DNA of 6,244 nucleotides, taken from Thermoplasmata archaeon. Lineage in GTDB: Archaea > Thermoplasmatota > Thermoplasmata > Thermoplasmatales > Thermoplasmataceae. The notes under the pieces were generated by a model. It worked only from the letters and a program-made list of their open reading frames with translations. It was not told the DNA's origin and did not search any database. Shown one piece after another: positions 1-4,611 of the stretch; within the stretch, counting starts at the first letter, position 1, and each line of letters begins with the position of its first letter. A program made the translations under genes and the position numbers. The DNA is taken from contig JAKBQO010000090.1 in the NCBI GenBank assembly GCA_021835185.1, positions 1 through 6,244 of the forward strand, given 5' to 3'.

Positions 1-348
1 TTCCCATCCTTTGGTAACTATTTTTTCATGTATGGAATGATGCAGGTAATGTTTTCCGTACCGGAACTCATGGTTCACATGATGCTAGGAATTCTTATTG
101 GACTGGTGTCTTTGATAATTTTCTTTGTATTTGCAATGGAGGGTGACTACGGGCTTTCAGCCTTAAGCGCTGTCGCATCCGCATCCATACTCACCGCCGG
201 CATTGGTGGGCTTGAATTCGTGTTCTCTGGCTTCACAAACAACGTCTTCTCTTTCCTCATGTCCCTAGGATTCATTTTTACGGTTGTAGCATATGCCTCT
301 ATATTATACATGATTTCCAGCAGTAATCGGTTAACCGGGACTCGATAG
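1..348 (+). CDS. Small integral membrane protein, probably 5'-partial
   Basis: I do not recognise the family. The frame is open from base 1 to the TAG at 346-348, and an ATG at 28 would give 106 residues. No TATA box or Shine-Dalgarno is visible before the ATGs at 28, 37 or 40, so the gene may well begin outside the window. Counting from the ATG at 28, three hydrophobic stretches are visible, at about residues 17-37, 42-68 and 74-97. Charged residues are almost absent between them, so nearly the whole protein lies in the membrane. A Met-rich, His-containing segment (PELMVHMMLG) precedes the first helix and could bind metal or haem, but that is speculation. The end is basic (NRLTGTR). It converges with the minus-strand SHOCT/DUF302-like genes. 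The reading as a membrane protein is solid; the function is unknown. Confidence 0.7.
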   Translation, partial: FPSFGNYFFMYGMMQVMFSVPELMVHMMLGILIGLVSLIIFFVFAMEGDYGLSALSAVASASILTAGIGGLEFVFSGFTNNVFSFLMSLGFIFTVVAYASILYMISSSNRLTGTR

Positions 349-354
349 ACGTGC

Positions 355-362
355 AAAAAAAA
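355..362 (-). terminator. Oligo-T terminator for the minus-strand SHOCT/DUF302-like unit
   Basis: A run of eight A on the plus strand reads as eight T on the minus strand, 42-49 nt past the stop of the small ORF at 404-502. Archaeal RNA polymerase stops at such T runs. It also lies just behind the convergent plus-strand gene ending at 348. Confidence 0.5.
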
Positions 363-395
363 TTTTAACAGACTTCTGAAATTATTTCTTGTTTC

Positions 396-419
396 TGTCT
401 CAATTATAATATTGAGACA
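396..419. repeat. Perfect 9-bp inverted repeat around TATAAT
   Basis: TGTCTCAAT (396-404) and ATTGAGACA (411-419) are exact inverted copies separated by TATAAT. The stop codon of the 404-502 ORF lies inside it, so it covers the point where that DUF302-like frame is cut off. It could be a transcript-end hairpin, a protein-binding site, or a scar of the event that truncated the gene. Confidence 0.7.
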
Positions 420-502
420 CCGTTCAGAGGCACAAACTCTCTTATCTTGTCACACATCTCGTTGAAGGAACGCTCTGATTTGACTCTGTATTCAGTTGCC
501 AT
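404..502 (-). CDS. 32-residue ORF, possibly the truncated N-terminus of a DUF302 protein
   Basis: The ATG at 502 follows an AGGTGA Shine-Dalgarno that overlaps the TGA of the SHOCT gene, 4 nt away, so translational coupling is likely. The product begins MATEYRVKSERSFNEM and ends NGVSIL. The pattern of an amino-terminal beta strand, then Ser-Phe-x-Glu starting an amphipathic helix, then an Asn-Gly turn with a hydrophobic strand resembles the first third of DUF302 domains (usually about 60 residues or more, inside proteins of 130 or so). The TAA falls within a perfect inverted repeat and no continuation is seen in the next bases of any frame. It is therefore either a remnant of a longer gene or a genuine micro-protein. 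The DUF302 likeness is from memory of the family and is tentative; the ORF and its Shine-Dalgarno are seen directly. Confidence 0.45.
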   Translation of the reverse strand: MATEYRVKSERSFNEMCDKIREFVPLNGVSIL

Positions 503-506
503 TATT

Positions 507-698
507 TCACCTTGACAAAATTTCATTCTTCATGCTTAAATATTCTTCCTTTCCGATTTCTCCTCCTGCATATCTCTCGTTTAACATGCTTATTGCAGCT
601 TTAGTATCATCTGCTGAGGAGTTTTCCTCACTACCGTGGCTTTGGATGTGTTGCCTTTCAATATCGTTTCCTGAATTCTTCATACATCCACAAGACAT
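507..698 (-). CDS. Small Cys/His-containing protein with C-terminal SHOCT domain
   Basis: The 63-residue product has two parts. Residues 1-30 are polar with Cys3, Cys5, His17 and His21, a composition that could bind a metal ion. Residues 35-62 match the SHOCT (short C-terminal) pattern: a helix (AISMLNERYAGG), the turn E-I-G-K-E-E-Y, then a second helix (LSMKNEIL). SHOCT is a small two-helix module found at the end of many prokaryotic proteins, thought to mediate oligomerisation; it gives no enzyme activity. The start at 698 is supported by a TATA-like box 25 nt upstream (720-726), which fits a leaderless mRNA. It is followed after 4 nt by the DUF302-like ORF and shares its strand with the TRASH regulator at 1363-1902. 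A role in metal handling is inference from Cys/His content and neighbours only. Confidence 0.75.
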   Translation of the reverse strand: MSCGCMKNSGNDIERQHIQSHGSEENSSADDTKAAISMLNERYAGGEIGKEEYLSMKNEILSR

Positions 699-719
699 GT
701 TTTCAAAATTATGCAGATG

Positions 720-726
720 TATAAAA
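720..726 (-). promoter_or_regulatory. TATA box of the SHOCT gene
   Basis: The minus strand reads TTTTATA, centred 25 nt before the ATG at 698. This spacing is that of an archaeal TATA box to a transcript starting at or next to the start codon, so the mRNA is probably leaderless. Confidence 0.6.
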
Positions 727-813
727 CGATGCTCTATTCAATCTGTAAATTTGGATAACTATAAGCACACATCATGACTATTCTATACGATGGTACAAAA
801 GAACATAGAGCTA

Positions 814-1179
814 TCAGTAGGTTAGCGAGAATCCATTCACGCTGCGGTTGCCAAATCGTCTCTTCCTGATGGGGATGTCTTGCCTGCCCTTATCTACGCC
901 AAGCCACACAGTTTTGCTGATGATCAAAGTGAATTTTTCTTTTTTGATTATTTTATATGAGGATAGATCATTGATGTTGCCGAGAATTCTTACACTGATT
1001 TCAGTCTTCAATTGGCACATATTATCGGGACAAGATCCCTTTTCTTCGCTCAACTCCAATGCGAGATATTTTCCTTCTGCAGCCTTTGCTATTCCTTTAC
1101 TCAATTCTACTTTCTGTTTCTCAACAGCTATTAATTCCGAAGTGTTGGAATTCTTGTCCACCGGGTCATTTTCAATCAC
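814..1179 (-). CDS. Unrecognised 121-residue protein (GTG start, uncertain 5' end)
   Basis: I do not recognise this protein. From the GTG at 1179 it has a Lys/Glu-rich amphipathic amino end (about residues 15-47), a CPDNMC segment at about 50-55 that could be a disulfide or metal pair, a probable alternating strand region (about 58-95, including SVRILGNI and FTLIISKTVWLGV), and a strongly basic tail (IPIRKRRFGNR). It looks soluble, with no membrane helix. The composition is more protein-like than the overlapping opposite-strand frame, which is Ser/Phe/Leu-rich. The frame stays open upstream to a stop at 1231-1233 but holds no ATG. A GGGAGGGG stretch lies about 15 nt before the GTG. An ATG at 1226 opens only 15 codons in another frame, so an amino-terminal frameshift or truncation is possible. 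It lies downstream of the TRASH regulator on the same strand. Confidence 0.5.
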   Translation of the reverse strand: MIENDPVDKNSNTSELIAVEKQKVELSKGIAKAAEGKYLALELSEEKGSCPDNMCQLKTEISVRILGNINDLSSYKIIKKEKFTLIISKTVWLGVDKGRQDIPIRKRRFGNRSVNGFSLTY

Positions 1180-1246
1180 ACCAAACAGCGGACCCCTCCC
1201 GTTGGCGGAATCCTTTCTCCCATTCGTAATTTATAATAATTCTTCT

Positions 1247-1267
1247 CAGTTATTTATAATATAACTG
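1247..1267. promoter_or_regulatory. Inverted repeat flanking a TATA-like core, candidate operator
   Basis: CAGTTAT (1247-1253) and ATAACTG (1261-1267) are exact inverted copies separated by TTATAAT. On the minus strand the core reads ATTATAAATAA, a good TATA box for the gene at 814-1179. A protein bound to the repeat would cover the box. Confidence 0.45.
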
Positions 1268-1362
1268 CCCAAACTGTCCAGAACACTACAATATACTAAA
1301 CATTATGAGAACAGTTTAAGTAGAATCACCCCATGCGTCTTTTCATCTGTATATATTTGAAT
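1268..1362. other. Intergenic spacer with a further AAACTGT/ACAGTTT pair and a copy of ACATTATGA
   Basis: No gene is seen here. AAACTGT (1271-1277) and ACAGTTT (1311-1317) form an inverted pair, and ACATTATGA (1300-1308) repeats the 9-mer found at the regulator promoter. It separates the end of the TRASH regulator from the promoter of the gene at 814-1179. Confidence 0.4.
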
Positions 1363-1902
1363 TTACTGGTGTCTGGAATTTTCCTCGACAATCATTTCTC
1401 TTCTTTTCTTAAGGTCTCTCTCACAGATCTGACAGCACGCATAATATGTCTTTCCTTTTATTTCTACCGAGATCGGATTATCTTTAATCTCCTTTCCGCA
1501 GTAATCACAGTGGATGCCTTCCACCCTGATCATATTATCATCCAACTCTCTGGAGGTTGCTATTTCAACTCTTTTTATGTTTGCCTTCTTTATCTTTATT
1601 AGATCCTCATAGTACAGGATTATCATATAGGATCCATCTATCAGACAGAAGCGTTCCAGGATAATATTTTTCGGTATATTCTCTAAATTGTCGATGTATA
1701 CAAGAACCATATTTTTTTCTTCATTGGCAAGAGAGATTGTGAATTTCTTGATCCTTCCGCTTGATACTATGTAGTCCAGAGCCTTCTTGGCTGTAAGTCT
1801 GCTTGTATTCAGTTCTCTCGCCATGTCGACTACGCTCATCCTTGAATTTCTCTTGAGCAATAATATGAGTCTCTGCTCCAATTCAGAAATGTTTCTTCTC
1901 AT
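1363..1902 (-). CDS. Lrp/AsnC-type HTH regulator with C-terminal TRASH metal-binding domain
   Basis: The 179-residue protein is a DNA-binding transcription regulator that senses heavy metal, probably copper. Residues 4-50 form an AsnC-type helix-turn-helix (LEQRLILLLKRNSRMS, recognition helix around NTSRLTAKKALDYI). Residues 55-120 are an alpha/beta linker domain. Residues 131-168 are a TRASH domain: Cys132-x-x-Cys135 is followed by an Asn-Pro-Ile-x-Val strand pair, then Cys156-Cys157-x-x-Cys160, and a basic tail. In archaea such HTH-TRASH proteins (CopT/CopR type) control copper ATPase and chaperone genes; TRASH co-ordinates the metal through its cysteines. Neither partner gene is in this window, so the metal is not proven. 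The ATG at 1902 has a TATA-like TTAAAATA centred about 25 nt upstream, and a 9-bp inverted repeat brackets the promoter, fitting autoregulation. It is divergent from rpoN. Confidence 0.92.
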   Translation of the reverse strand: MRRNISELEQRLILLLKRNSRMSVVDMARELNTSRLTAKKALDYIVSSGRIKKFTISLANEEKNMVLVYIDNLENIPKNIILERFCLIDGSYMIILYYEDLIKIKKANIKRVEIATSRELDDNMIRVEGIHCDYCGKEIKDNPISVEIKGKTYYACCQICERDLKKRREMIVEENSRHQ

Positions 1903-1939
1903 AATGTAAGGATTTTACTATTCTATTTTAACATTATGA
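1899..1939. promoter_or_regulatory. 9-bp inverted repeat bracketing the regulator promoter, candidate operator
   Basis: TCATAATGT (1899-1907) and ACATTATGA (1931-1939) are exact inverted copies with a 23-bp spacer. Between and touching them lie the regulator's TATA-like box and its start codon. The divergent rpoN promoter must also be in or near this stretch. A homodimeric HTH protein could bind the two half-sites; autoregulation is inference. Confidence 0.5.
1924..1931 (-). promoter_or_regulatory. TATA-like box of the TRASH regulator
   Basis: The minus strand reads TTAAAATA, centred about 25 nt upstream of the ATG at 1902, as expected for a leaderless archaeal transcript. The same A+T-rich stretch may serve the divergent rpoN transcript. 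Confidence 0.5.
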
Positions 1940-1986
1940 ATAGGGACAATACTTTTGCAAAACGACCCTTAGACAGAAATCATATA

Positions 1987-1992
1987 GGTGAT
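1987..1992 (+). promoter_or_regulatory. Shine-Dalgarno that fixes the rpoN start
   Basis: GGTGAT is fully complementary to the usual archaeal 16S rRNA end (AUCACC) and lies just before the ATG at 1996. It picks this ATG over the in-frame ATG at 1936, which has no such signal. Confidence 0.75.
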
Positions 1993-1995
1993 ATT

Positions 1996-2217
1996 ATGAT
2001 AATTCCGGTAAGATGTTTTAGCTGTGGAAAAGTTGTTGCTTCGGATTATGTTAAATTCGTTGAGGAATCAAAAAAGATAAGAAACGAAACAGGCCACGAG
2101 CCCATAGGAGAGGAAAAATCAAATATCCTTGATGAATTAGCTGTTGACAGGTACTGCTGCAGAAGAATGATACTATCAAATGCAGATTTAATAGACGAAG
2201 TAATATCATATTCATAA
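1996..2217 (+). CDS. rpoN: DNA-directed RNA polymerase subunit N (Rpb10 homologue)
   Basis: This is a 73-residue subunit of the archaeal RNA polymerase, homologous to eukaryotic Rpb10, which helps assemble the Rpo3/Rpo11 platform with the large subunits. It opens with the family signature MIIPVRCFSCGKVV and closes with RYCCRRMILSNADLID. Cys7, Cys10, Cys54 and Cys55 are the zinc ligands of the family's CX2CGX(n)CCR motif. Length is normal, at the long end because of an insert around residues 27-45 (KIRNETGHEPIGEEKSN). An in-frame ATG at 1936 would add 20 residues not seen in the family, whereas the ATG at 1996 follows a perfect GGTGAT Shine-Dalgarno, so 1996 is chosen. Unlike many archaea, no ribosomal protein genes flank it here. 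It is divergent from the TRASH regulator and convergent with the CDF gene. Confidence 0.97.
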   Translation: MIIPVRCFSCGKVVASDYVKFVEESKKIRNETGHEPIGEEKSNILDELAVDRYCCRRMILSNADLIDEVISYS

Positions 2218-2288
2218 ATTTTTTATTTTTATTTAAATAAAATATTTTAATAATATTTATAAATAATTTAAATTCAAAAATTAATACA
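2218..2288. terminator. Bidirectional A+T spacer between convergent rpoN and CDF genes
   Basis: The 71-base gap is almost pure A+T with repeated T runs on the plus strand (2219-2224, 2226-2230) and A runs at 2277-2280 that read as T on the minus strand. It probably ends transcription from both sides. It also marks the left edge of the A+T-rich block that includes the CDF gene. Confidence 0.6.
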
Positions 2289-3128
2289 TTATTTTTTTAT
2301 CTCGAATTGTATTGTTGTATGGTTTATACCGTAATCATTTAATATTTTGTTTAAATTTTCCTCCTCCTTTGATAGTTCATTTAGTGTTGTATTTCCATTT
2401 TCAGTTGCATGCAATGTTGCAACAGTCATATGGTAGCATATTTTCCATACATGCAGATGGTGTATTCCAGGATACTGCAATTTTAAATAATTTTCTATTT
2501 CATTTATATTATCAGGGGATTTATCAAGCAGATATGCAAGATTCTCTTTTAATATGGAATATGCCGTTAAAATAAAAATAGATATTATAATAAATGATGA
2601 TAATGTATCTATTAATATAGATAAATAAATATTTTTTATTTCCATTATTAATATCATGGTTATTATTACTATTAATAATGTATATGTATCTGAAATATTA
2701 TGTTTAAATGTTGATTTTTCATTTATGCCACCATTTTTTATGCCATTTAATAAATACAATGATATAATCAAAAATGGCAGTGATATAATTGATATAACGA
2801 GGCCCAATGAAGCATTTACCGGTATCATGTAATAAAAACCATATACTGTTATAAAACCAGATATAAATATACCTATAATAATAACAAAGACATTAACAAC
2901 AGAACTTATACCCTCAAGCCTGTGATAACCATAGCTCAATTCTTTATTTGGTTTCCTTAATATCATCAAGCTTACATAATAGCTAAATGTTAATGAAATA
3001 GAATCAAATAATTGATGAAATGATTCAGAAAACATAACGGAACTCCTTGAAATAATAGCACCTGAAAATAGAATTATAAACAAAATCCAGTAAAATATTT
3101 GTGGCAATAAAAAATTATTAGATTTCAT
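2289..3128 (-). CDS. Cation diffusion facilitator (CzcD/ZitB-like) metal efflux transporter
   Basis: The 279-residue protein is a CDF-family metal/proton antiporter of the cytoplasmic membrane, which typically exports zinc, cobalt, cadmium or a similar divalent ion. Six membrane segments are visible (about residues 11-27, 42-57, 77-99, 108-128, 150-165, 169-191). The binding-site pairs are present: His38-x3-Asp42 in the second, and His143-x3-Asp147 in the fifth, with Asp174 in the sixth. The YGYHRLEG motif (66-73) corresponds to the family's FGYxRxE. The cytoplasmic tail has the CzcD-type strand GIHHLHVWKI (221-230), His240, and the end strand INHTTIQFE. Length is slightly under the common 290-320. 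The ATG at 3128 has a TATA box 26 nt upstream. Base composition is extreme: 2581-2640 has only 6 G or C in 60, far below neighbouring genes, which suggests separate ancestry. A metal-sensing regulator lies beyond rpoN, a suggestive but unproven link. Confidence 0.94.
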   Translation of the reverse strand: MKSNNFLLPQIFYWILFIILFSGAIISRSSVMFSESFHQLFDSISLTFSYYVSLMILRKPNKELSYGYHRLEGISSVVNVFVIIIGIFISGFITVYGFYYMIPVNASLGLVISIISLPFLIISLYLLNGIKNGGINEKSTFKHNISDTYTLLIVIITMILIMEIKNIYLSILIDTLSSFIIISIFILTAYSILKENLAYLLDKSPDNINEIENYLKLQYPGIHHLHVWKICYHMTVATLHATENGNTTLNELSKEEENLNKILNDYGINHTTIQFEIKK

Positions 3129-3150
3129 TTATTATAAATATTCTTAATAA

Positions 3151-3158
3151 ATATAAAG
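3151..3158 (-). promoter_or_regulatory. TATA box of the CDF transporter gene
   Basis: The minus strand reads CTTTATAT, centred 26 nt before the ATG at 3128, with no Shine-Dalgarno near the ATG. This fits a leaderless mRNA and supports the start chosen. Confidence 0.65.
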
Positions 3159-3190
3159 GTTGTGTACAATATTATGTGTAAATATAAACC

Positions 3191-3226
3191 CCCTGTTAAT
3201 AATGAAATGATCATTAAATAACAGGG
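3191..3226 (+). repeat. Hairpin upstream of the transposase fragment
   Basis: CCCTGTTA (3191-3198) pairs with TAACAGGG (3219-3226), and inside it TAATGA (3200-3205) pairs with TCATTA (3211-3216), leaving a 5-nt loop. Together they give a 14-bp stem with one small internal bulge. It lies at about the expected transcript start of the transposase, so it may act as DNA (transposase or regulator site) rather than RNA. Confidence 0.6.
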
Positions 3227-3232
3227 AGAAAT

Positions 3233-3256
3233 ACCTCTTGCGAACAACAAGGAGGT
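3233..3256 (+). promoter_or_regulatory. Strong Shine-Dalgarno sequestered in a hairpin before the transposase
   Basis: AAGGAGGT (3249-3256) is a full-strength Shine-Dalgarno 8 nt before the ATG at 3265. ACCTCTTG (3233-3240) pairs with CAAGGAGGT (3248-3256), with G3251 bulged and a 7-nt loop. The hairpin would hide the ribosome site in any transcript reading through from upstream, a known brake on transposase synthesis in some bacterial elements. Confidence 0.6.
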
Positions 3257-3264
3257 AATAAAAT

Positions 3265-3468
3265 ATGGAATATGACAATATAAACATATCGAATATAGAA
3301 AGCATAATAGCACAGACAGTCAAAGAGAAGATTGAAAATATAATGAAGCTCGAGCAGGATCAGTACCTTGAAGAGAATCCCGGAATAAAGAACGGCTATT
3401 ACAAAAGGAATTTAAAGACAAAGTACGGTGAACTGAAGCAATTATATAATGTTATTTTTATATTATAA
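3265..3468 (+). pseudogene. Truncated IS256-family transposase, N-terminal fragment
   Basis: The 67-residue frame is the amino end of an IS256 (mutator-type) DDE transposase, an enzyme of roughly 390-410 residues. Residues 42-60 (KNGYYKRNLKTKYGELKQL) match the family's conserved N-G-Y-x-x-R-x-x-x-T-x-Y-G-E stretch, preceded by a helical MKLEQDQYLEENPG. After Leu60 the family's next strand and PRDR motif are missing. The frame runs instead into an A+T-rich tail (YNVIFIL) and stops. The DDE catalytic domain is absent, so the product cannot transpose. Start at 3265 is supported by an AAGGAGGT Shine-Dalgarno, unlike the leaderless genes around it. It sits between the CDF gene (divergent) and the 3' side of tRNA-Gly. 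Whether the deletion removed the right end of the element or a rearrangement joined unrelated DNA cannot be told here. Confidence 0.85.
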
Positions 3469-3545
3469 AAACAGGATCGAGAGTATATAAACAAACCATT
3501 GAAAAGACAAAATTAACATGTTACTGCATTGAGTTTTTATATCTA

Positions 3546-3618
3546 TGCAGGTGCCGGGATTTGAACCCGAGTCGAAAGCTTGGAAGGCTTCCGTGCTACC
3601 AGGCTACACCACACCTGC
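3546..3618 (-). tRNA. tRNA-Gly (anticodon TCC)
   Basis: On the minus strand the gene folds into a full cloverleaf. The acceptor GCAGGTG pairs with CACCTGC, the D stem GTGT with GCAC, and the anticodon stem GAAGC with GCTTT (one G-T pair). The loop is CTTCCAA with TCC at 34-36, and the T arm is TCGGG-TTCAAAT-CCCGG. The discriminator is A (3546). No CCA is encoded and no intron is seen. It decodes GGA and probably other GGN glycine codons. A TATA-like box lies about 25 nt upstream (3640-3645). Its 3' end faces the transposase remnant and CDF gene, a typical place for integration, but no second copy of the tRNA 3' end was found in the window. Confidence 0.97.
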
Positions 3619-3639
3619 TCAATCCTTAAACACAAATGT

Positions 3640-3645
3640 ATTTAT
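3640..3645 (-). promoter_or_regulatory. TATA-like box of tRNA-Gly
   Basis: The minus strand reads TAAATA within ACATAAATACA, centred about 25 nt before the first base of the tRNA at 3618. A start at or very near the mature 5' end is implied. Confidence 0.45.
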
Positions 3646-3889
3646 GTATTTTTCTATTATTTTTTACTGATTATTTTTGTTAAACTTATATTTATTTACA
3701 ATTCAACCTGCCAGAAATATAACCACTGAGTTTACGATGCGGATGAATTTTTGGAAAGAATGTTGAAATATTATTCCTATAGAAGTTAATATGGGAAATG
3801 AGAGAAGTACTTAAATAAGGCTTTAAGTCTGATGAAGATTCCTATATACTCAAAGGATTTAATATAAGTTCATATGTAAGTATAAGTTT

Positions 3890-3935
3890 TGCCAGTGAAA
3901 GAGGAAGCCTCTATACCCTGGCATGAGATGGCTCA
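3890..3935 (+). repeat. Compound hairpin downstream of the membrane-protein gene
   Basis: TGCCAG (3890-3895) pairs with CTGGCA (3918-3923), and inside it AGAGG (3900-3904) pairs with CCTCT (3908-3912) around AAG, with a 4/5-nt internal loop between the stems. A small TGAG/CTCA hairpin (3924-3935) follows directly. It lies 7 nt past the stop of the minus-strand gene at 3942 but no T run follows on that strand, so a classical terminator is not clear. Confidence 0.45.
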
Positions 3936-3941
3936 CAATAA

Positions 3942-4607
3942 TTATATAGAATATTCAGCAATTATTTTGATTTCCGTATGGGTTGATACACGGGAGGTTT
4001 CGTTTACATAAATAGTGTTAACTGTATGTACCGGCGATGGGGCAGTGACGTTAAAGTATACATATCCCGTACTACGATTGTATGTATTAGGTATAAGGTT
4101 ACCATGTTCCTCTATTGTGATATTTGTTATGTTATACTTATAATCAGTGTAATACCTTAAACTGTAATTATCTCCGGTTGCAAGCTCATATTCTTTATCT
4201 GTTTCACTTAGTTTGGTCCAGTTGCCATTATGCAAGTACTCAAGGTTTATTACCTCAGGACCAGAGGCAACATGAAGTGGTGGGTTCAGGGCGATAATCC
4301 AGAAAACAAACCATGTAATTATCAGTTCAAGATACATCAGCAATTTATGGGATGTCTGCTTTGGAATCGCTATTTTAAGTAACTTTACGAGGTTTCTTAA
4401 AAAATATATTACTGCTATTATCAATATTATGGCAAGATACCAGTAACCGTAAATTTCAAGTTCACCAGATAGAAGCCCTATCAGTGCGCCAGTTATAAAA
4501 ATAAGCATTATGGCCTTTGCTCTTTCCCTCTCATAGGATAAGTATTCTCTTTTATCGAATTTTGGTTCTTCAAACAATGGTTCTTCATTTTTCTTGGGAG
4601 TTGCCAT
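3942..4607 (-). CDS. Three-span membrane protein with sequon-rich extracellular domain
   Basis: I do not recognise a named family. The 221-residue product has a charged cytoplasmic amino end (1-30, Lys/Glu-rich) and three membrane helices (about 32-50, 54-71 and 88-107) joined by a basic loop (71-88). A soluble domain (110-221) should lie outside the cell by the positive-inside rule. That domain looks beta-rich and carries seven N-x-S/T sequons: Asn129, 147, 159, 162, 177, 186 and 202. N-glycosylated surface proteins are known in wall-less Thermoplasma relatives, so a cell-envelope role is plausible. It begins 4 nt after the tpiA stop. An AGGT ribosome site overlaps that stop codon, so co-transcription and translational coupling are likely. 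The alternative is that the pairing with tpiA is only positional, with no functional link. Confidence 0.85.
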   Translation of the reverse strand: MATPKKNEEPLFEEPKFDKREYLSYERERAKAIMLIFITGALIGLLSGELEIYGYWYLAIILIIAVIYFLRNLVKLLKIAIPKQTSHKLLMYLELIITWFVFWIIALNPPLHVASGPEVINLEYLHNGNWTKLSETDKEYELATGDNYSLRYYTDYKYNITNITIEEHGNLIPNTYNRSTGYVYFNVTAPSPVHTVNTIYVNETSRVSTHTEIKIIAEYSI

Positions 4608-4611
4608 AGGT

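Larger units (their letters stand above)
3159..3468 (+). mobile_element. Remnant of the left part of an IS256-family insertion sequence
   Basis: The piece holds an IS256-type transposase amino end with its own leader. TGTGTA occurs twice (3161-3166 and 3175-3180), a word common in IS256-family ends, so the left terminus may lie near 3159. No matching right terminal repeat is visible up to the tRNA gene, and the transposase is cut. Edges are uncertain. Confidence 0.5.
3621..3941. other. 321-base stretch with no convincing gene; one hairpin and a possible decayed frame
   Basis: Apart from the tRNA promoter the stretch holds T runs at 3650-3686. From about 3811 to 3926 on the plus strand, a frame reads MREVLK, a TAA, then 33 codons with coding-like composition ending YTLA and a stop. 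It may be the debris of a dead gene, which I cannot identify. No ribosome site or promoter supports translation. Confidence 0.4.

Noticed and set aside
328..337. Palindrome CGGTTAACCG
   Set aside because: Inside the end of a coding region; a single 10-bp palindrome is expected by chance and has no other support.
848..1264. 138-codon plus-strand frame
   Set aside because: Opposite a better candidate at 814-1179; its product is Ser/Phe/Leu/Pro-rich without recognisable motif, and it has no promoter or ribosome site.
1936..1995. Longer rpoN beginning at the ATG at 1936
   Set aside because: The 20 extra residues do not belong to the family, and the Shine-Dalgarno GGTGAT directly precedes the ATG at 1996.
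3546..3565. Search for an attachment-site duplicate of the tRNA-Gly 3' end
   Set aside because: No second copy was seen in the window, so integration at this tRNA is suggested only by position and base composition.
3720..3760. Possible C/D box RNA (CTGA followed by GGATGAA)
   Set aside because: No upstream C box at guide distance and no final D box.
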